DNA of 64,000 nucleotides, taken from assembly GCA_035604135.1 (NCBI GenBank), contig DATNJB010000006.1, forward strand, positions 119,436 through 183,435, given 5' to 3'. The stretch comes from Poindextera sp035604135 (GTDB lineage Bacteria > Pseudomonadota > Alphaproteobacteria > Caulobacterales > Caulobacteraceae). Made by a program: the position numbers and the translations under genes. Numbering within the stretch: position 1 is the stretch's first letter; every line of letters begins with the position of its first letter. This document shows, piece by piece, positions 19,394-28,230 of this stretch. The notes beneath the pieces were generated by a model that saw nothing but the letters and a program-made list of their open reading frames with translations, was not told where the DNA came from and ran no database searches.

Positions 19394-20263
19394 TCAGCGC
19401 TTTCCCACCAGCCGCGGCATCAGCCAGCGGTGGAAACGATCCTCATCGGCGTCGAGCGCGACGTCGGCGTTCGGCGAACCGCCGGCGACACGGGTGTAGC
19501 CTTCGTCGTCGATCGTGAGGCGCAGGCGCTCGAGCTTGAACATCGACGGTTCGATCGCCAGCGCGAGGGTCGCGGTGTCGAAGAGCAGCGGCGTGATGCG
19601 GCCGGCGACGGCAGACCACTGCAGATAGGTGAGCGCCAAGGCGTCGGTGACGGGCGTCGAGCGGGTGAAGATGAACTGACGCTTGAGTTCGTCCAGCGCG
19701 ATCATCGTTGCGTCCAGCGGTCCGACCACGAGCGGCACGCCGGCCTCGAACACTGCTTGGGCGGCGGCGATATCGGAGACGATGTTGTATTCGATGGAAG
19801 GCGTCCCCCCGGCGCTCCAAGCCAGGTCGCGATAGCCGCGGCGCACCGAGCCGCCCATCAGCACGACCCGCTGCAATCGGCCAAAGCCGGCGGCGTCGCG
19901 GGCGATCGCCGCGGCGAGGTTGGTCAGCGGGCCGAGCGCCAGGAGCGTCACTTGGTCCGGGTTGGCCGCGATCTCGCTCAACAGGAAGCCGACCGCGTCG
20001 GGCTCCGGCCCGTCAGGTCCGCCGCGCGCCCAGCGCCGGTGCGAGAACGGCGCTCCGGTTCGGATCGTCGCCCCAACGGCGACCGGAATGTCGTCGCGTC
20101 CAGCCAGCGCCAGGAACCGCCGGACAAGCCGCGCGCGGAGCGCTGCGTCGCCGACGACGGTGGTGACGCCAAGGATGTCGACCTCCGGGCTGGCCAGCGC
20201 CGCGGCGAGGGTCACGATGTCGTCGTAGTCGTCCCCGATGTCGGTATCGACGAGCAGCTTCAT
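19394..20263 (-). CDS. Nucleoside hydrolase (IunH family)
   Basis: 289 residues. The N-terminal Asp cluster LLVDTDIGDDYDDIVTL is the calcium and ribose site of nucleoside hydrolases, which split nucleosides into base and ribose; VTTVVGD and LLALGPLTNLAAAI are also typical. The C-terminal catalytic His of crithidial-type enzymes (HDP motif) appears as Phe in LLFDTATLALAIE, as in a subgroup of bacterial members. Start ATG at 20263, in an ATGA overlap with the rsmA stop; the longer open frame upstream is inside rsmA. Last gene of the outer-membrane assembly operon; substrate unknown. Confidence 0.85.
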   Translation of the reverse strand: MKLLVDTDIGDDYDDIVTLAAALASPEVDILGVTTVVGDAALRARLVRRFLALAGRDDIPVAVGATIRTGAPFSHRRWARGGPDGPEPDAVGFLLSEIAANPDQVTLLALGPLTNLAAAIARDAAGFGRLQRVVLMGGSVRRGYRDLAWSAGGTPSIEYNIVSDIAAAQAVFEAGVPLVVGPLDATMIALDELKRQFIFTRSTPVTDALALTYLQWSAVAGRITPLLFDTATLALAIEPSMFKLERLRLTIDDEGYTRVAGGSPNADVALDADEDRFHRWLMPRLVGKR

Positions 20264-21099
20264 GGCGATCCGGCGCCCGACATCAGCGCGCGGGCGAGCG
20301 CCAGGAAGCCGGCGACGGGGATCGCCTCGGCGCGGAGACCCGGATCGATGCCGGCCGTCGCGCACAGCTGGGCGCCGCCGAGCGCCTTCAGGCTCGATCG
20401 CAGCATCTTGCGCCGTTGGCCGAAGGCGGCCTGGGTGATGGTCTCCAACGCCGCTATCGTGGCGTCGTCCGGGCGCTCGGCCGCCGGCTCGAACCGCACC
20501 ACGGCGGACTCGACCCGCGGCGGCGGCGTGAAGGCTCGCGCTGGCAGCGTCATCACGATCTCCGGCTCGGAAAGGGCCTGCGCAAGCACCGAGAGGCGGC
20601 CGTAAGCCGCGCTCGCCGGCGCCGCGGTTATGCGCTCGGCGACCTCCTTCTGGAACATCAGCGTCATCGACGCCGGACGGAATGGGCCGGTCAGCCACTT
20701 GACCAGGAGCGGCGCGGAGATGTTGTAAGGCAGGTTGGCGACGACACGCGCCGGCGTCCCAGGAGGCGCGAGCGCCGCTTCGTCGACGGTGAGGGCGTCG
20801 GCGTCGACCACCGTCAGCCGCCCGCCCGCCGCTGCCGCGAGTTCGGCCAGCATGGGCCGGAACCGCGCGTCGCGTTCGATCGCGATCACGTGTGCGCCGG
20901 CTTCGATCAACGCCCGCGTCAGGCCGCCAGGCCCCGGTCCGACCTCGATCACAGTCGAGCCCTCGAGCGGCCCGGCCAGGCGGGCGATCTTTGCCGTCAG
21001 ATTGAGGTCGAGCAGGAAGTGCTGCCCGAGCGCGCGCTTGGCGGAGAGGCCATGCTTCGCCAGTCCTTCGCGCAGCGGCGGTAGGGCGCCGAGCCTCAC
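20260..21099 (-). CDS. rsmA: 16S rRNA dimethyladenosine transferase RsmA (KsgA)
   Basis: 279 residues. Dimethylates the two adjacent adenosines near the 3' end of 16S rRNA. Motifs: KRALGQHFLLD, SAM-binding EVGPGPGGLTRAL, acidic IAIERD, and catalytic NLPYNIS, then FTPPPRVESAVVRF and QRRKMLRSSLK. The GTG at 21099 is used because it gives a GTGA overlap with the pdxA stop and a normal length; an open frame continues upstream within pdxA. The order surA-pdxA-rsmA is standard in proteobacteria. Confidence 0.95.
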   Translation of the reverse strand: MRLGALPPLREGLAKHGLSAKRALGQHFLLDLNLTAKIARLAGPLEGSTVIEVGPGPGGLTRALIEAGAHVIAIERDARFRPMLAELAAAAGGRLTVVDADALTVDEAALAPPGTPARVVANLPYNISAPLLVKWLTGPFRPASMTLMFQKEVAERITAAPASAAYGRLSVLAQALSEPEIVMTLPARAFTPPPRVESAVVRFEPAAERPDDATIAALETITQAAFGQRRKMLRSSLKALGGAQLCATAGIDPGLRAEAIPVAGFLALARALMSGAGSP

Positions 21100-22118
21100 G
21101 CCGCCGCGCTGAGGCTCCGCCGGCGCGCGGCGATAGCGTCGGCCATCCTCAGCGCGGCGATCAGACTGTCGGCGCGGGCGAGGCCGCGGCCGGCGATGTC
21201 GAAGCCGACGCCGTGGTCGGGCGAGGTTCGCACGATCGGCAGGCCTAGCGTGACGTTCACCCCACCCCAGAAGTCCAGCATCTTCACCGGGATCAGCGCC
21301 TGATCGTGGTACATGCAGACGGCCGCGTCGTAGCCGCGGCGGGCGTCGGCGTGAAACAGGGCGTCGGCGGGCTTCGGGTCGGTGCATTCGACGCCGAGGT
21401 CGCGCAGGGCGCGCGCTGCGGGAGCGATGATCTCGATCTCCTCGCGGCCGAGCGAGCCGCCTTCGCCGGCGTGCGGGTTGAGCGCGGCGAGCGCGAGCCT
21501 CGGCCGCGCGATGCCGAAGTCGCGGCGGAGCGCCTGGGCTGAGACCAGCCCGGCGTTGACGATCGTCTGAATGGAAAGCGCGCCGGGCACGTCGCGGACC
21601 GCGAGGTGGATCGTCGCGAGGCTGACGCGAAGGTCGCCGGCGATGAGCATCATCACCGGTCCGCGCGCGCCGTCGTAGCGCGCGGCCGCGGTCAGCTCAG
21701 CGAGGAACTCGGTGTGCCCGGGAAACGCGAACCCCGCCGCGTAGAGCGGCGCCTTGGCGATCGGGGCGGTGACGACCCCGGCGACGTCGCCCGAAAGGGC
21801 GAGGCCCGCCGCCGTCTCGATCCAGCGGATGACGGTCGGCGCAAGAGCAGGATCAGCGCGGCCGGCGACGGCCGCTGTCTGCAGCGGCAGGTCCAAGACG
21901 GGGAGGGCGTCGGCGAAGACGGCTGCGGCCTCGTGTGCGCCGGCCACCCGCTTCAACGCGACTTCGCCGCCCACCGGCGCCGCCGCCAGCACCTCACTAT
22001 CGCCAACGACGACGAACGCTGGTCCGCTCGCACGCAGCGCGCGCCAAGCCTTGACGGTGATCTCCGGGCCGATGCCAGCCGGGTCACCCAGGCTGAGCGC
22101 GAGCGGCTGGGTCCTCAC
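21096..22118 (-). CDS. pdxA: 4-hydroxythreonine-4-phosphate dehydrogenase (PdxA)
   Basis: 340 residues. NAD-dependent step of pyridoxal-5'-phosphate synthesis. Recognisable blocks: LSLGDPAGIGPEI at the N-terminus, TAPIAKAPLYAAGFAFPGHTEFLA, ALNPHAGEGGSLGREE, and the metal-binding YDAAVCMYHDQALIPVKM with FWGGVNVTLGLP. The start is GTG, in a GTGA overlap with the surA stop; its stop overlaps the rsmA start. Confidence 0.96.
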   Translation of the reverse strand: MRTQPLALSLGDPAGIGPEITVKAWRALRASGPAFVVVGDSEVLAAAPVGGEVALKRVAGAHEAAAVFADALPVLDLPLQTAAVAGRADPALAPTVIRWIETAAGLALSGDVAGVVTAPIAKAPLYAAGFAFPGHTEFLAELTAAARYDGARGPVMMLIAGDLRVSLATIHLAVRDVPGALSIQTIVNAGLVSAQALRRDFGIARPRLALAALNPHAGEGGSLGREEIEIIAPAARALRDLGVECTDPKPADALFHADARRGYDAAVCMYHDQALIPVKMLDFWGGVNVTLGLPIVRTSPDHGVGFDIAGRGLARADSLIAALRMADAIAARRRSLSAAA

Positions 22119-23422
22119 GGAAACTCGATGGTGGCCGAATTCCTGAGGTCGCGCAGCTGGCGCTTTGAGATCAAGCTGAGCTCGTCCTCGCGTAACCTGT
22201 TCTCCATCTCGTCGGCCGAAGGGATGTCGACGCCGGCCTGCCGGCGGGCGCAGACCGCCAACAGGTGCAGGCCCGCGTCGGTCCGGATCGGATCGCTGAC
22301 CTGGCCGACAGCGAGCTTGAGCGCGGCGTCGCGGAACTCGGCCTTAAGATCCTTCACGTCCGCCTCGCCCAGATCGCCCGCGACCACGCCCGGAACGCGT
22401 GACGCACGCGCCTCCAGGCCGTCACAGCCCTTAAGCTCGCCCTTGAGCTTTATCAGCTTGGCCTGGGCGTCGGCGACGTCGGCGGCCGACGCGTCGGCCG
22501 TCAGGCTGATCGCCGCCTGCTTGAGCGTGACGAGTTCCGAGCTCGCGCCTGCGTGCTTATCGCGCATCAGGATGATGTAGACGCCGTTCGACGACGGGAT
22601 TGGTTTGGAAAGCTCGCCGGGGCGCAGATCGTCGACGACCGGGCGCACTTCCGGCGCAAGCTGGCTTGTCGTCAGCCAGCCGGCGTCGCCGCCGGTCGCG
22701 GCCGTCGAGTCGTTCGAGAACTGCCGCGCCACCTGAGCGAACGGCGCCCCCTGCTGCATCTGGGCCACCAGCTGCGCAGCGCCGGCCTCTGCGTTCTGCA
22801 TCCCGCCGGCCGTGTTGGCGTCGATGTAGATCAAGCCGAGCAGATATTGCGGTTGAGCCGCCGCGGCTTCACGCTCGGCGATGGCGCTGTTGATCTGCGC
22901 CGGGCTGATCTTCATGCGCGAGCCGCCGTAGCGGCCCCCAATCCAGCGCTCCCAGCTGATCTGCGCACGGATCTGGTCGCGGACGGTGTTCTTGTCGATG
23001 CCGGCGTTGCTTAGCGCATCGAGGAACTGCTGCGCACCCATGTGGAAGTTCGCTTGCGCGATGTCGCCGAGGCGCTCGTCGACTTCGGCATCGTTGGCGA
23101 CGATTTGCGTGGTCGTCCCCTGCTTGGCCTGGTCCTTTTCGGCGCGACGAACTTCCTGAATCTCGAGCCGCTCGTCGATCAGCTCGTTGACCGCTTCCTG
23201 TTCCAGCTGCGGCTTGTTCTGCTCGGTCACCTGGATGCCGCTGGTGGCGATGATGAAGCGGATTCGCTGGGCGACGTCGTAGCTCGAGATGATGTTGTCG
23301 TTGACGATGGCGACGACACCCGCGCGCAGGGTCGGCTGGTCCTGCGCCTGCGCCGCCCCGACCAGACCTGCGAACATGATGATCGCCGCGGCCGCTCCGG
23401 CCGCCTTACCTATCCGCGTCAT
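22115..23422 (-). CDS. surA: Periplasmic chaperone / peptidyl-prolyl isomerase SurA
   Basis: 435 residues with a signal peptide (MTRIGKAAGAAAAIIMFAGLV, cleavage after AQA). Escorts outer-membrane proteins, including LptD, to the BAM complex. The SurA N-terminal chaperone region (VAIVNDNIISSYDV) is followed by a parvulin domain around residues 200-300 (FAQVARQFSNDSTAATGGDAGW, ELSKPIPSSNGVYII). Only one clear parvulin repeat is seen; the second region is divergent. Located 46 bases after lptD in the same operon. Confidence 0.92.
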   Translation of the reverse strand: MTRIGKAAGAAAAIIMFAGLVGAAQAQDQPTLRAGVVAIVNDNIISSYDVAQRIRFIIATSGIQVTEQNKPQLEQEAVNELIDERLEIQEVRRAEKDQAKQGTTTQIVANDAEVDERLGDIAQANFHMGAQQFLDALSNAGIDKNTVRDQIRAQISWERWIGGRYGGSRMKISPAQINSAIAEREAAAAQPQYLLGLIYIDANTAGGMQNAEAGAAQLVAQMQQGAPFAQVARQFSNDSTAATGGDAGWLTTSQLAPEVRPVVDDLRPGELSKPIPSSNGVYIILMRDKHAGASSELVTLKQAAISLTADASAADVADAQAKLIKLKGELKGCDGLEARASRVPGVVAGDLGEADVKDLKAEFRDAALKLAVGQVSDPIRTDAGLHLLAVCARRQAGVDIPSADEMENRLREDELSLISKRQLRDLRNSATIEFP

Positions 23423-23468
23423 CGTGAAGGTCGGTCCCCTTGAAACTCACACGCCGGCGCTTCGCCGC

Positions 23469-25829
23469 CTAGCGCGCCATGCCGTTGTTGAAGCCCTCAT
23501 CGTACCCTTGGTCACCCAATGTGGCGAGCGTTAGGCGCAGAAAGACCGAGTCCGACTCGCCGAGCCGGCCGACAACGGTCGACTGATGGCGGTATACGAC
23601 CGCGACCTTGATGCAGTCGTCTTTATACAGCAGTCCGAGGTCGAACAACGTCCAGCGGTTGATCTCGATGTCGCGAATGGCGTCGAGGTCGAAGCCCCAG
23701 TGCTTGGTGACCAGAATCTCATTGCCGGTCTCCAGGTTGCGGACTGGGCCGTTCAGCTGGGTTTCGTCGCCAAGGTAGCGGATGTAGCCGTCGACCCTGG
23801 TGGTCGCGTAGTTCACGCCCAACTCCAACCGCTCGACGCTGAAGGCGTCGTTGATCAGCGCGCGGCCGAACGCCGAGACGCCGTCCATGGGCGTCGCGTC
23901 GACGGCGACGACCCAGTCCGAGGCGGTCGCGTTCAGCCCCGTCTTCTGCGGAAAGACGTTGGTGGCGCGGGCGCGGAAGGTGCGCCCGAGGACAACGTTG
24001 GCGCTCAGGCCTCCATCCCACTCGAACGTCGCTTCGCCGCCGAGGTTCAAGCGCTGGCCGCCTTCGTACAGGTCGAAGCCGTCATACTTCTCGGGCGAGA
24101 AGAGGTCCGACTCGTCGTACTGGAAGACGACGTCGTCCTCGTTGGGGATGTTCGGGTTGGCGTTGTAGTCCGGCGACACCGCCAGTTGCGCGATCGGCTC
24201 GAGTACGATCGTGGTCGCGCCAGCCTGGCGGATGAAGGGCCAGCTCACCGTGACGCCCCCTGTGGCGAGCCCCTGGGTGACCGTGTCCGTCCGGGCGGGC
24301 GTAGTAAGGCGGGAGACGTCGAACACGTCGGCCCTGAAGTCGGCGAACGGCTGGATGCGGATTCCGTTCGGCGTGGTGTAGGTGGACAGCCAGTTCAGCT
24401 CGCCGGACGCGCGGTCATAGGCGCCGGAGAGGGTCGGCATCACGGGCGACTCATCGAAGTTCAGCAGCACCGCGTTGCCGACCAGCTGCAGTCGGCCGCC
24501 GAGCACGTTGAAGGGGGCGTCCCAGCGGCCTTCGACCAGGGGGGCGACCAGCGGGAAGGTGCGGTTGAGGTCGGTGGTTCTGAGGCCTTGCACGTCCAGC
24601 GCCGCGACGGAGAGGTAGGAGTTGCTGTCCTGGCGGGTGACGTAGAGCTGCGACAAGAGCCGCTGACTGTCTGAAAGGAATAGGCCGTGGTCGGCGTAGG
24701 CGCTCGGCACGTCGTACTTTTGGAACAGCAGTGGATCGGACGTGCGGTCGGCCGTGAAGCCCCAGGACCAGTTGGGCGTCAGGTTAAAGTCGCCGTTGGC
24801 CAGGATGTACGAGCGCGAGGTGTCGGCCCCGAACTTCCGACCGTTCGAGTCGAAGTCCTGCTCGTATGTGTAGCCTGCCCGCACATCGATCAGCCCGGAG
24901 TAGAAACGTTTGCGCCAATCCAGGTTGAGGAACGGATTCACCTTGGTGTTGATCTGTGGACTGATGATCAATTCCTGCGAGGGCGAGATCACCCACAGGA
25001 TCGGCTGCTCGTAAGAGCTGCCGAGCTCGTTGGTGTAGAACGACACCCGTGGCACGAGCAGGCCGGACGCCCGCGGCGCGTTCGGATCCGGGTGAAAGAA
25101 CACCGGAGCGTAGAACACCGGCACGCCTTTGATGAGAATGACCGCGTTCCGGTAGTAGACCAGGTGCCGTTGCTGGTCCGCGATGATCTGTGAGGCCTGG
25201 ATCGACCAGGTGGGCTTGATCGGCGCGCCGTCGGGCGCGCAGATGTCGCAGGGCGTGAAGATGGCGCGGTCCAGTTCCTCGACCGTCTCGCTGCGGCGGA
25301 TCGCGATGTTGGCGGCGAGCTTGCCGTTCAGGGGCAGGCGCGCCGAAAACCCTTCGGCGAACCCCGCGCGCATCTTGTCGTCCAGCAGCATGTGCTGGGC
25401 GTATTCGCCGGTCCCGTCGGCGTTGATCACCTGCACGTCGCCGTCGGCGGTGACCACGCCCGAGGCGACGTCGTAGACCACCGATTTCGCCCGTAACGTC
25501 CGCCCCTGGTAGCGGGCTTCCACGCCGCCCTCGGCGGTCCAGCGGTTCGCCTTATCGTCGCGGATCAGCGTATCCGCCTCGAGGTAGAAGCCCTGGTTGT
25601 GCAGGCCCTCGTCGGTGATTGCGTTCGGAACGGGCGCGGCCGACGCTGGACCGTGCAGGTCGAGGGGAAGCCCCGGCGCCGCCGAGCCTGGAACCCGCAC
25701 CGGCAGCTCGCCGATGCTCTGCGCGGCGGCGTTTCCGGCGAAAAGGGCGCCCGCGGCGGCGGTGGCGAGGAGGAGCGACCGAAAGTTCCGGATCCGCCCC
25801 GGTCGAACGCCGCGCATCGGACGAAGCAT
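23469..25829 (-). CDS. lptD: LPS-assembly outer membrane protein LptD
   Basis: 786 residues. Outer-membrane beta-barrel that inserts lipopolysaccharide into the outer leaflet. Signal peptide of about 36 residues (LLLATAAAGALFAGNAAAQ), then the periplasmic OstA/LptA-like jellyroll (about 80-190, with GGVEARYQGRTLRAKSVVYD), then the barrel. Cysteines at 194, 197 (CDIC) and 739 fit the disulfide pairing between jellyroll and barrel known for LptD. A second ATG (residue 5) is an alternative start. Lies 45 bases after lptG. Confidence 0.95.
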   Translation of the reverse strand: MLRPMRGVRPGRIRNFRSLLLATAAAGALFAGNAAAQSIGELPVRVPGSAAPGLPLDLHGPASAAPVPNAITDEGLHNQGFYLEADTLIRDDKANRWTAEGGVEARYQGRTLRAKSVVYDVASGVVTADGDVQVINADGTGEYAQHMLLDDKMRAGFAEGFSARLPLNGKLAANIAIRRSETVEELDRAIFTPCDICAPDGAPIKPTWSIQASQIIADQQRHLVYYRNAVILIKGVPVFYAPVFFHPDPNAPRASGLLVPRVSFYTNELGSSYEQPILWVISPSQELIISPQINTKVNPFLNLDWRKRFYSGLIDVRAGYTYEQDFDSNGRKFGADTSRSYILANGDFNLTPNWSWGFTADRTSDPLLFQKYDVPSAYADHGLFLSDSQRLLSQLYVTRQDSNSYLSVAALDVQGLRTTDLNRTFPLVAPLVEGRWDAPFNVLGGRLQLVGNAVLLNFDESPVMPTLSGAYDRASGELNWLSTYTTPNGIRIQPFADFRADVFDVSRLTTPARTDTVTQGLATGGVTVSWPFIRQAGATTIVLEPIAQLAVSPDYNANPNIPNEDDVVFQYDESDLFSPEKYDGFDLYEGGQRLNLGGEATFEWDGGLSANVVLGRTFRARATNVFPQKTGLNATASDWVVAVDATPMDGVSAFGRALINDAFSVERLELGVNYATTRVDGYIRYLGDETQLNGPVRNLETGNEILVTKHWGFDLDAIRDIEINRWTLFDLGLLYKDDCIKVAVVYRHQSTVVGRLGESDSVFLRLTLATLGDQGYDEGFNNGMAR

Positions 25830-25874
25830 CCCCCACTGACTGCGGCGACGCGGCCGACGGTCTTTCTTAGCCGC

Positions 25875-26984
25875 CTAACCGTCCTCGGTATAGCAGAGCA
25901 GGGTGAACCCCGACAGCAGCGCCAGGATCGGCGGCGTCCAGGCGGCGGCGAACGGCGGGACAGCGTTGGCCTCGCCCAGCGCGCCGCAGACCTGGTCGAC
26001 GAAGAAGAGGAAAAAGCCGATCGCGAGCCCGGCGCCGGCGAGGGTGGCGTCGCCCCCCAACCGGATCAGGCGCAGCGAGAACGCAGCGGCCAGGATGGAC
26101 ATCGCCGCGAACAGCAGCGGCGTCGCCAACAGCTCCTGCAGCTGCAGTTCGTATCCGGTGGCCGAGAAGCCGGCCTGCTCGTTGCGCGCGATCGCGCCCC
26201 ATAGTTGCCAGAACGGCACGCCCTTCGGGGAAACATAGCGCTCGAGCGCCGTGCGCGGATCGAGCTTGGAGGGGATGGTCAGCGTGTCGTACCGCATGGC
26301 TTCGGCGCCGGGCGTCGCCTCGCGGACGTCGGTCAGGCGCCACATGCCGGGCATGAGCCAGGCCTCGCCGGCCTCGACGCGGCGCGAGAACTGCGCCGCG
26401 CCGCCGCGTTGGTCGAGCGTGAACATGAACAGCGAGACGTTCTTCAGCCTCAGCATGCCATGGTCGTCGTCACCCGAGCGCGCGCGAACCACGATCTGGG
26501 TGTGGGCGTCCCCTTGCCGAAGCCAGATGTCCTTAAGTCCATTGGACTGCACACCCTCCATCAGCGCGGTCCGCTCGCGCTCGAATTGGGCGTTCATGAC
26601 CGACACCAATGGATTGAACACCGTGACGGTCAAGACGCCGATGGCGAAGGCGGCGCCGGCCGCCGGAAAGATGAAGCGCCAGGCCGAGACGCCAGCGGCG
26701 CGCATGGCGATGAGCTCGCTCTTGCGGTTCAGATCGACGAAGGCGCCGAGCACGCCGAACAGGAATGCGAAAGGGAACAGGACCAGGATCACCGAGGGCA
26801 CGTTCAATGCCGTCAGCCGCAGGATCTCGCCGTAGCCAACGTCGGCGCGGCCGTTGACCGCGCGCGAGATCTCGACGAAGTCGACAAGCGCGACGACGGT
26901 GGTCAGGATGGCCAGCGCCGCGGCGAAGCCGAGCAGCGTATAGCCCAGCACGTAGGTCTCGATCCGGGTGAGTCTGAGCCTCAT
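25875..26984 (-). CDS. lptG: LPS export ABC transporter permease LptG
   Basis: 369 residues, six membrane helices around a large periplasmic domain. With LptF and the LptB ATPase (not in this window) it extracts lipopolysaccharide from the inner membrane. Family features: IETYVLGYTLLGF, LFPFAFLFGVLGAFVDLNRKSELIAMRAAGVSAWRF and GIGFFLFF-like C-terminal helices. Start ATG at 26984, in an ATGA overlap with the lptF stop; the frame is open 51 codons further into lptF but without similarity. Confidence 0.94.
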   Translation of the reverse strand: MRLRLTRIETYVLGYTLLGFAAALAILTTVVALVDFVEISRAVNGRADVGYGEILRLTALNVPSVILVLFPFAFLFGVLGAFVDLNRKSELIAMRAAGVSAWRFIFPAAGAAFAIGVLTVTVFNPLVSVMNAQFERERTALMEGVQSNGLKDIWLRQGDAHTQIVVRARSGDDDHGMLRLKNVSLFMFTLDQRGGAAQFSRRVEAGEAWLMPGMWRLTDVREATPGAEAMRYDTLTIPSKLDPRTALERYVSPKGVPFWQLWGAIARNEQAGFSATGYELQLQELLATPLLFAAMSILAAAFSLRLIRLGGDATLAGAGLAIGFFLFFVDQVCGALGEANAVPPFAAAWTPPILALLSGFTLLCYTEDG

Positions 26985-28120
26985 TCGGCCGGGCTCGGCA
27001 TCAGCGTCGAGCCGGTGAGCGGGTGCAGCGGCACGAAGCGGCTGACCGGCTGACGGAAGATCTCCCGGAAGGCCCAAAAGGTCGCGGCGAGCGGAATGGC
27101 GTATTGCAGCGCGTTCGCCCACACCTGCGTGTCGCAAAGCGCCTGCGCGCCTGCGCCGGCGATGCGCGTCACGGCCGCCAGGCCGCTCGCGATCAGGATG
27201 CGCCGTGCGTACCCCAGGCGGCTGAACGGACCGCCGATCACCGCGGCCATCGCCATCGCCATGAAGGCCATCGCGTAGAGCGGCGTGGCCAGCCTGGCGT
27301 TAGCCTCCGCCAGCATCTTCAGCCGGTTGGCGCGCTCCCACGGCTGCCTTAGATCCGGGAACAACAGCTCGTGCATGTAGCGGTCGGGGACCTTGTAGCG
27401 GACTTGGTCCTTCACCAGCAGAAGGTCAGACAAGTCGAACGTGTATTCGTCAAACGTCAGGTAGGTGAGGACGCCCGACTTGGAGAACTCCTGCCGCGAG
27501 GCATTGTGCATGGTCAGCACCGGCGCGCCGTTGCGCTTGCCGATCGTTCCGCTGGCGGCGATGAAGGTGGTGTCGCCGCCACCGGGCTTCTCCTGCAGCA
27601 CGAACAGATTCTTCAGTCCGCCGTGCGCAACGTCCTGGACGTAGACGGTGAGTCCCGGCGCTGGCTCGGTGAACTGTCCAGGCTCGACCAGCGTCGCGGC
27701 AAGGTCGGTCTTGACCTTGAACAGCTCGACCCGCATCGCCCGCTCGCAGAACGGCGCGACCCAGAGGTTCACGGCCAGGATGATGAGCGCCGCCACGGCG
27801 GCCAGTCGCATGGCCGGCGCGATGACCCGCCAGCGGCTCATCCCGCTGGCGAAGCAGACGACGATCTCCTGCTCGGTGTGCAGCCGGTTGAGCGCGACAA
27901 GACCCGCTACGAAGACGGCGATCGGCAAGACGGTGGCCAGAAGCTGCGGCGTGGCGAGCGCGGTGATCTCGGCCAGCACCAGCGCGCTCTGACCCTGTTT
28001 GACCATCAGGTCGAGCGCCTGCAGGCTCTGGCTAAGCACGCCGACCAGGCAAAGCGAAACGGCGGCCAACAGGGTGGGGCCTAGCAGCTGGCGAAAGAGG
28101 TACCGGTCGAGCAGGCCCAT
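26981..28120 (-). CDS. lptF: LPS export ABC transporter permease LptF
   Basis: 379 residues. Begins MGLLDRYLFRQLLGPTLLA and has the same architecture as LptG, with SQSLQALDLMVKQG and EQEIVVCFASGMSRWRVIAPA in the cytoplasmic coupling region. First gene of the minus-strand operon lptF-lptG-lptD-surA-pdxA-rsmA-nucleoside hydrolase, so the operon promoter should lie in the 110 bp shared with pepA. Confidence 0.94.
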   Translation of the reverse strand: MGLLDRYLFRQLLGPTLLAAVSLCLVGVLSQSLQALDLMVKQGQSALVLAEITALATPQLLATVLPIAVFVAGLVALNRLHTEQEIVVCFASGMSRWRVIAPAMRLAAVAALIILAVNLWVAPFCERAMRVELFKVKTDLAATLVEPGQFTEPAPGLTVYVQDVAHGGLKNLFVLQEKPGGGDTTFIAASGTIGKRNGAPVLTMHNASRQEFSKSGVLTYLTFDEYTFDLSDLLLVKDQVRYKVPDRYMHELLFPDLRQPWERANRLKMLAEANARLATPLYAMAFMAMAMAAVIGGPFSRLGYARRILIASGLAAVTRIAGAGAQALCDTQVWANALQYAIPLAATFWAFREIFRQPVSRFVPLHPLTGSTLMPSPAE

Positions 28121-28230
28121 GCAGGCTATTTGCGCCTAGGTTCGCGGCCAGGGCCGTTGCGGCGCCGGGCTTGGCGCGTCATCTTCTACACTTCGCCCAA
28201 CCCTTGCGCCAACCGTCTAGGAGACGCCGT

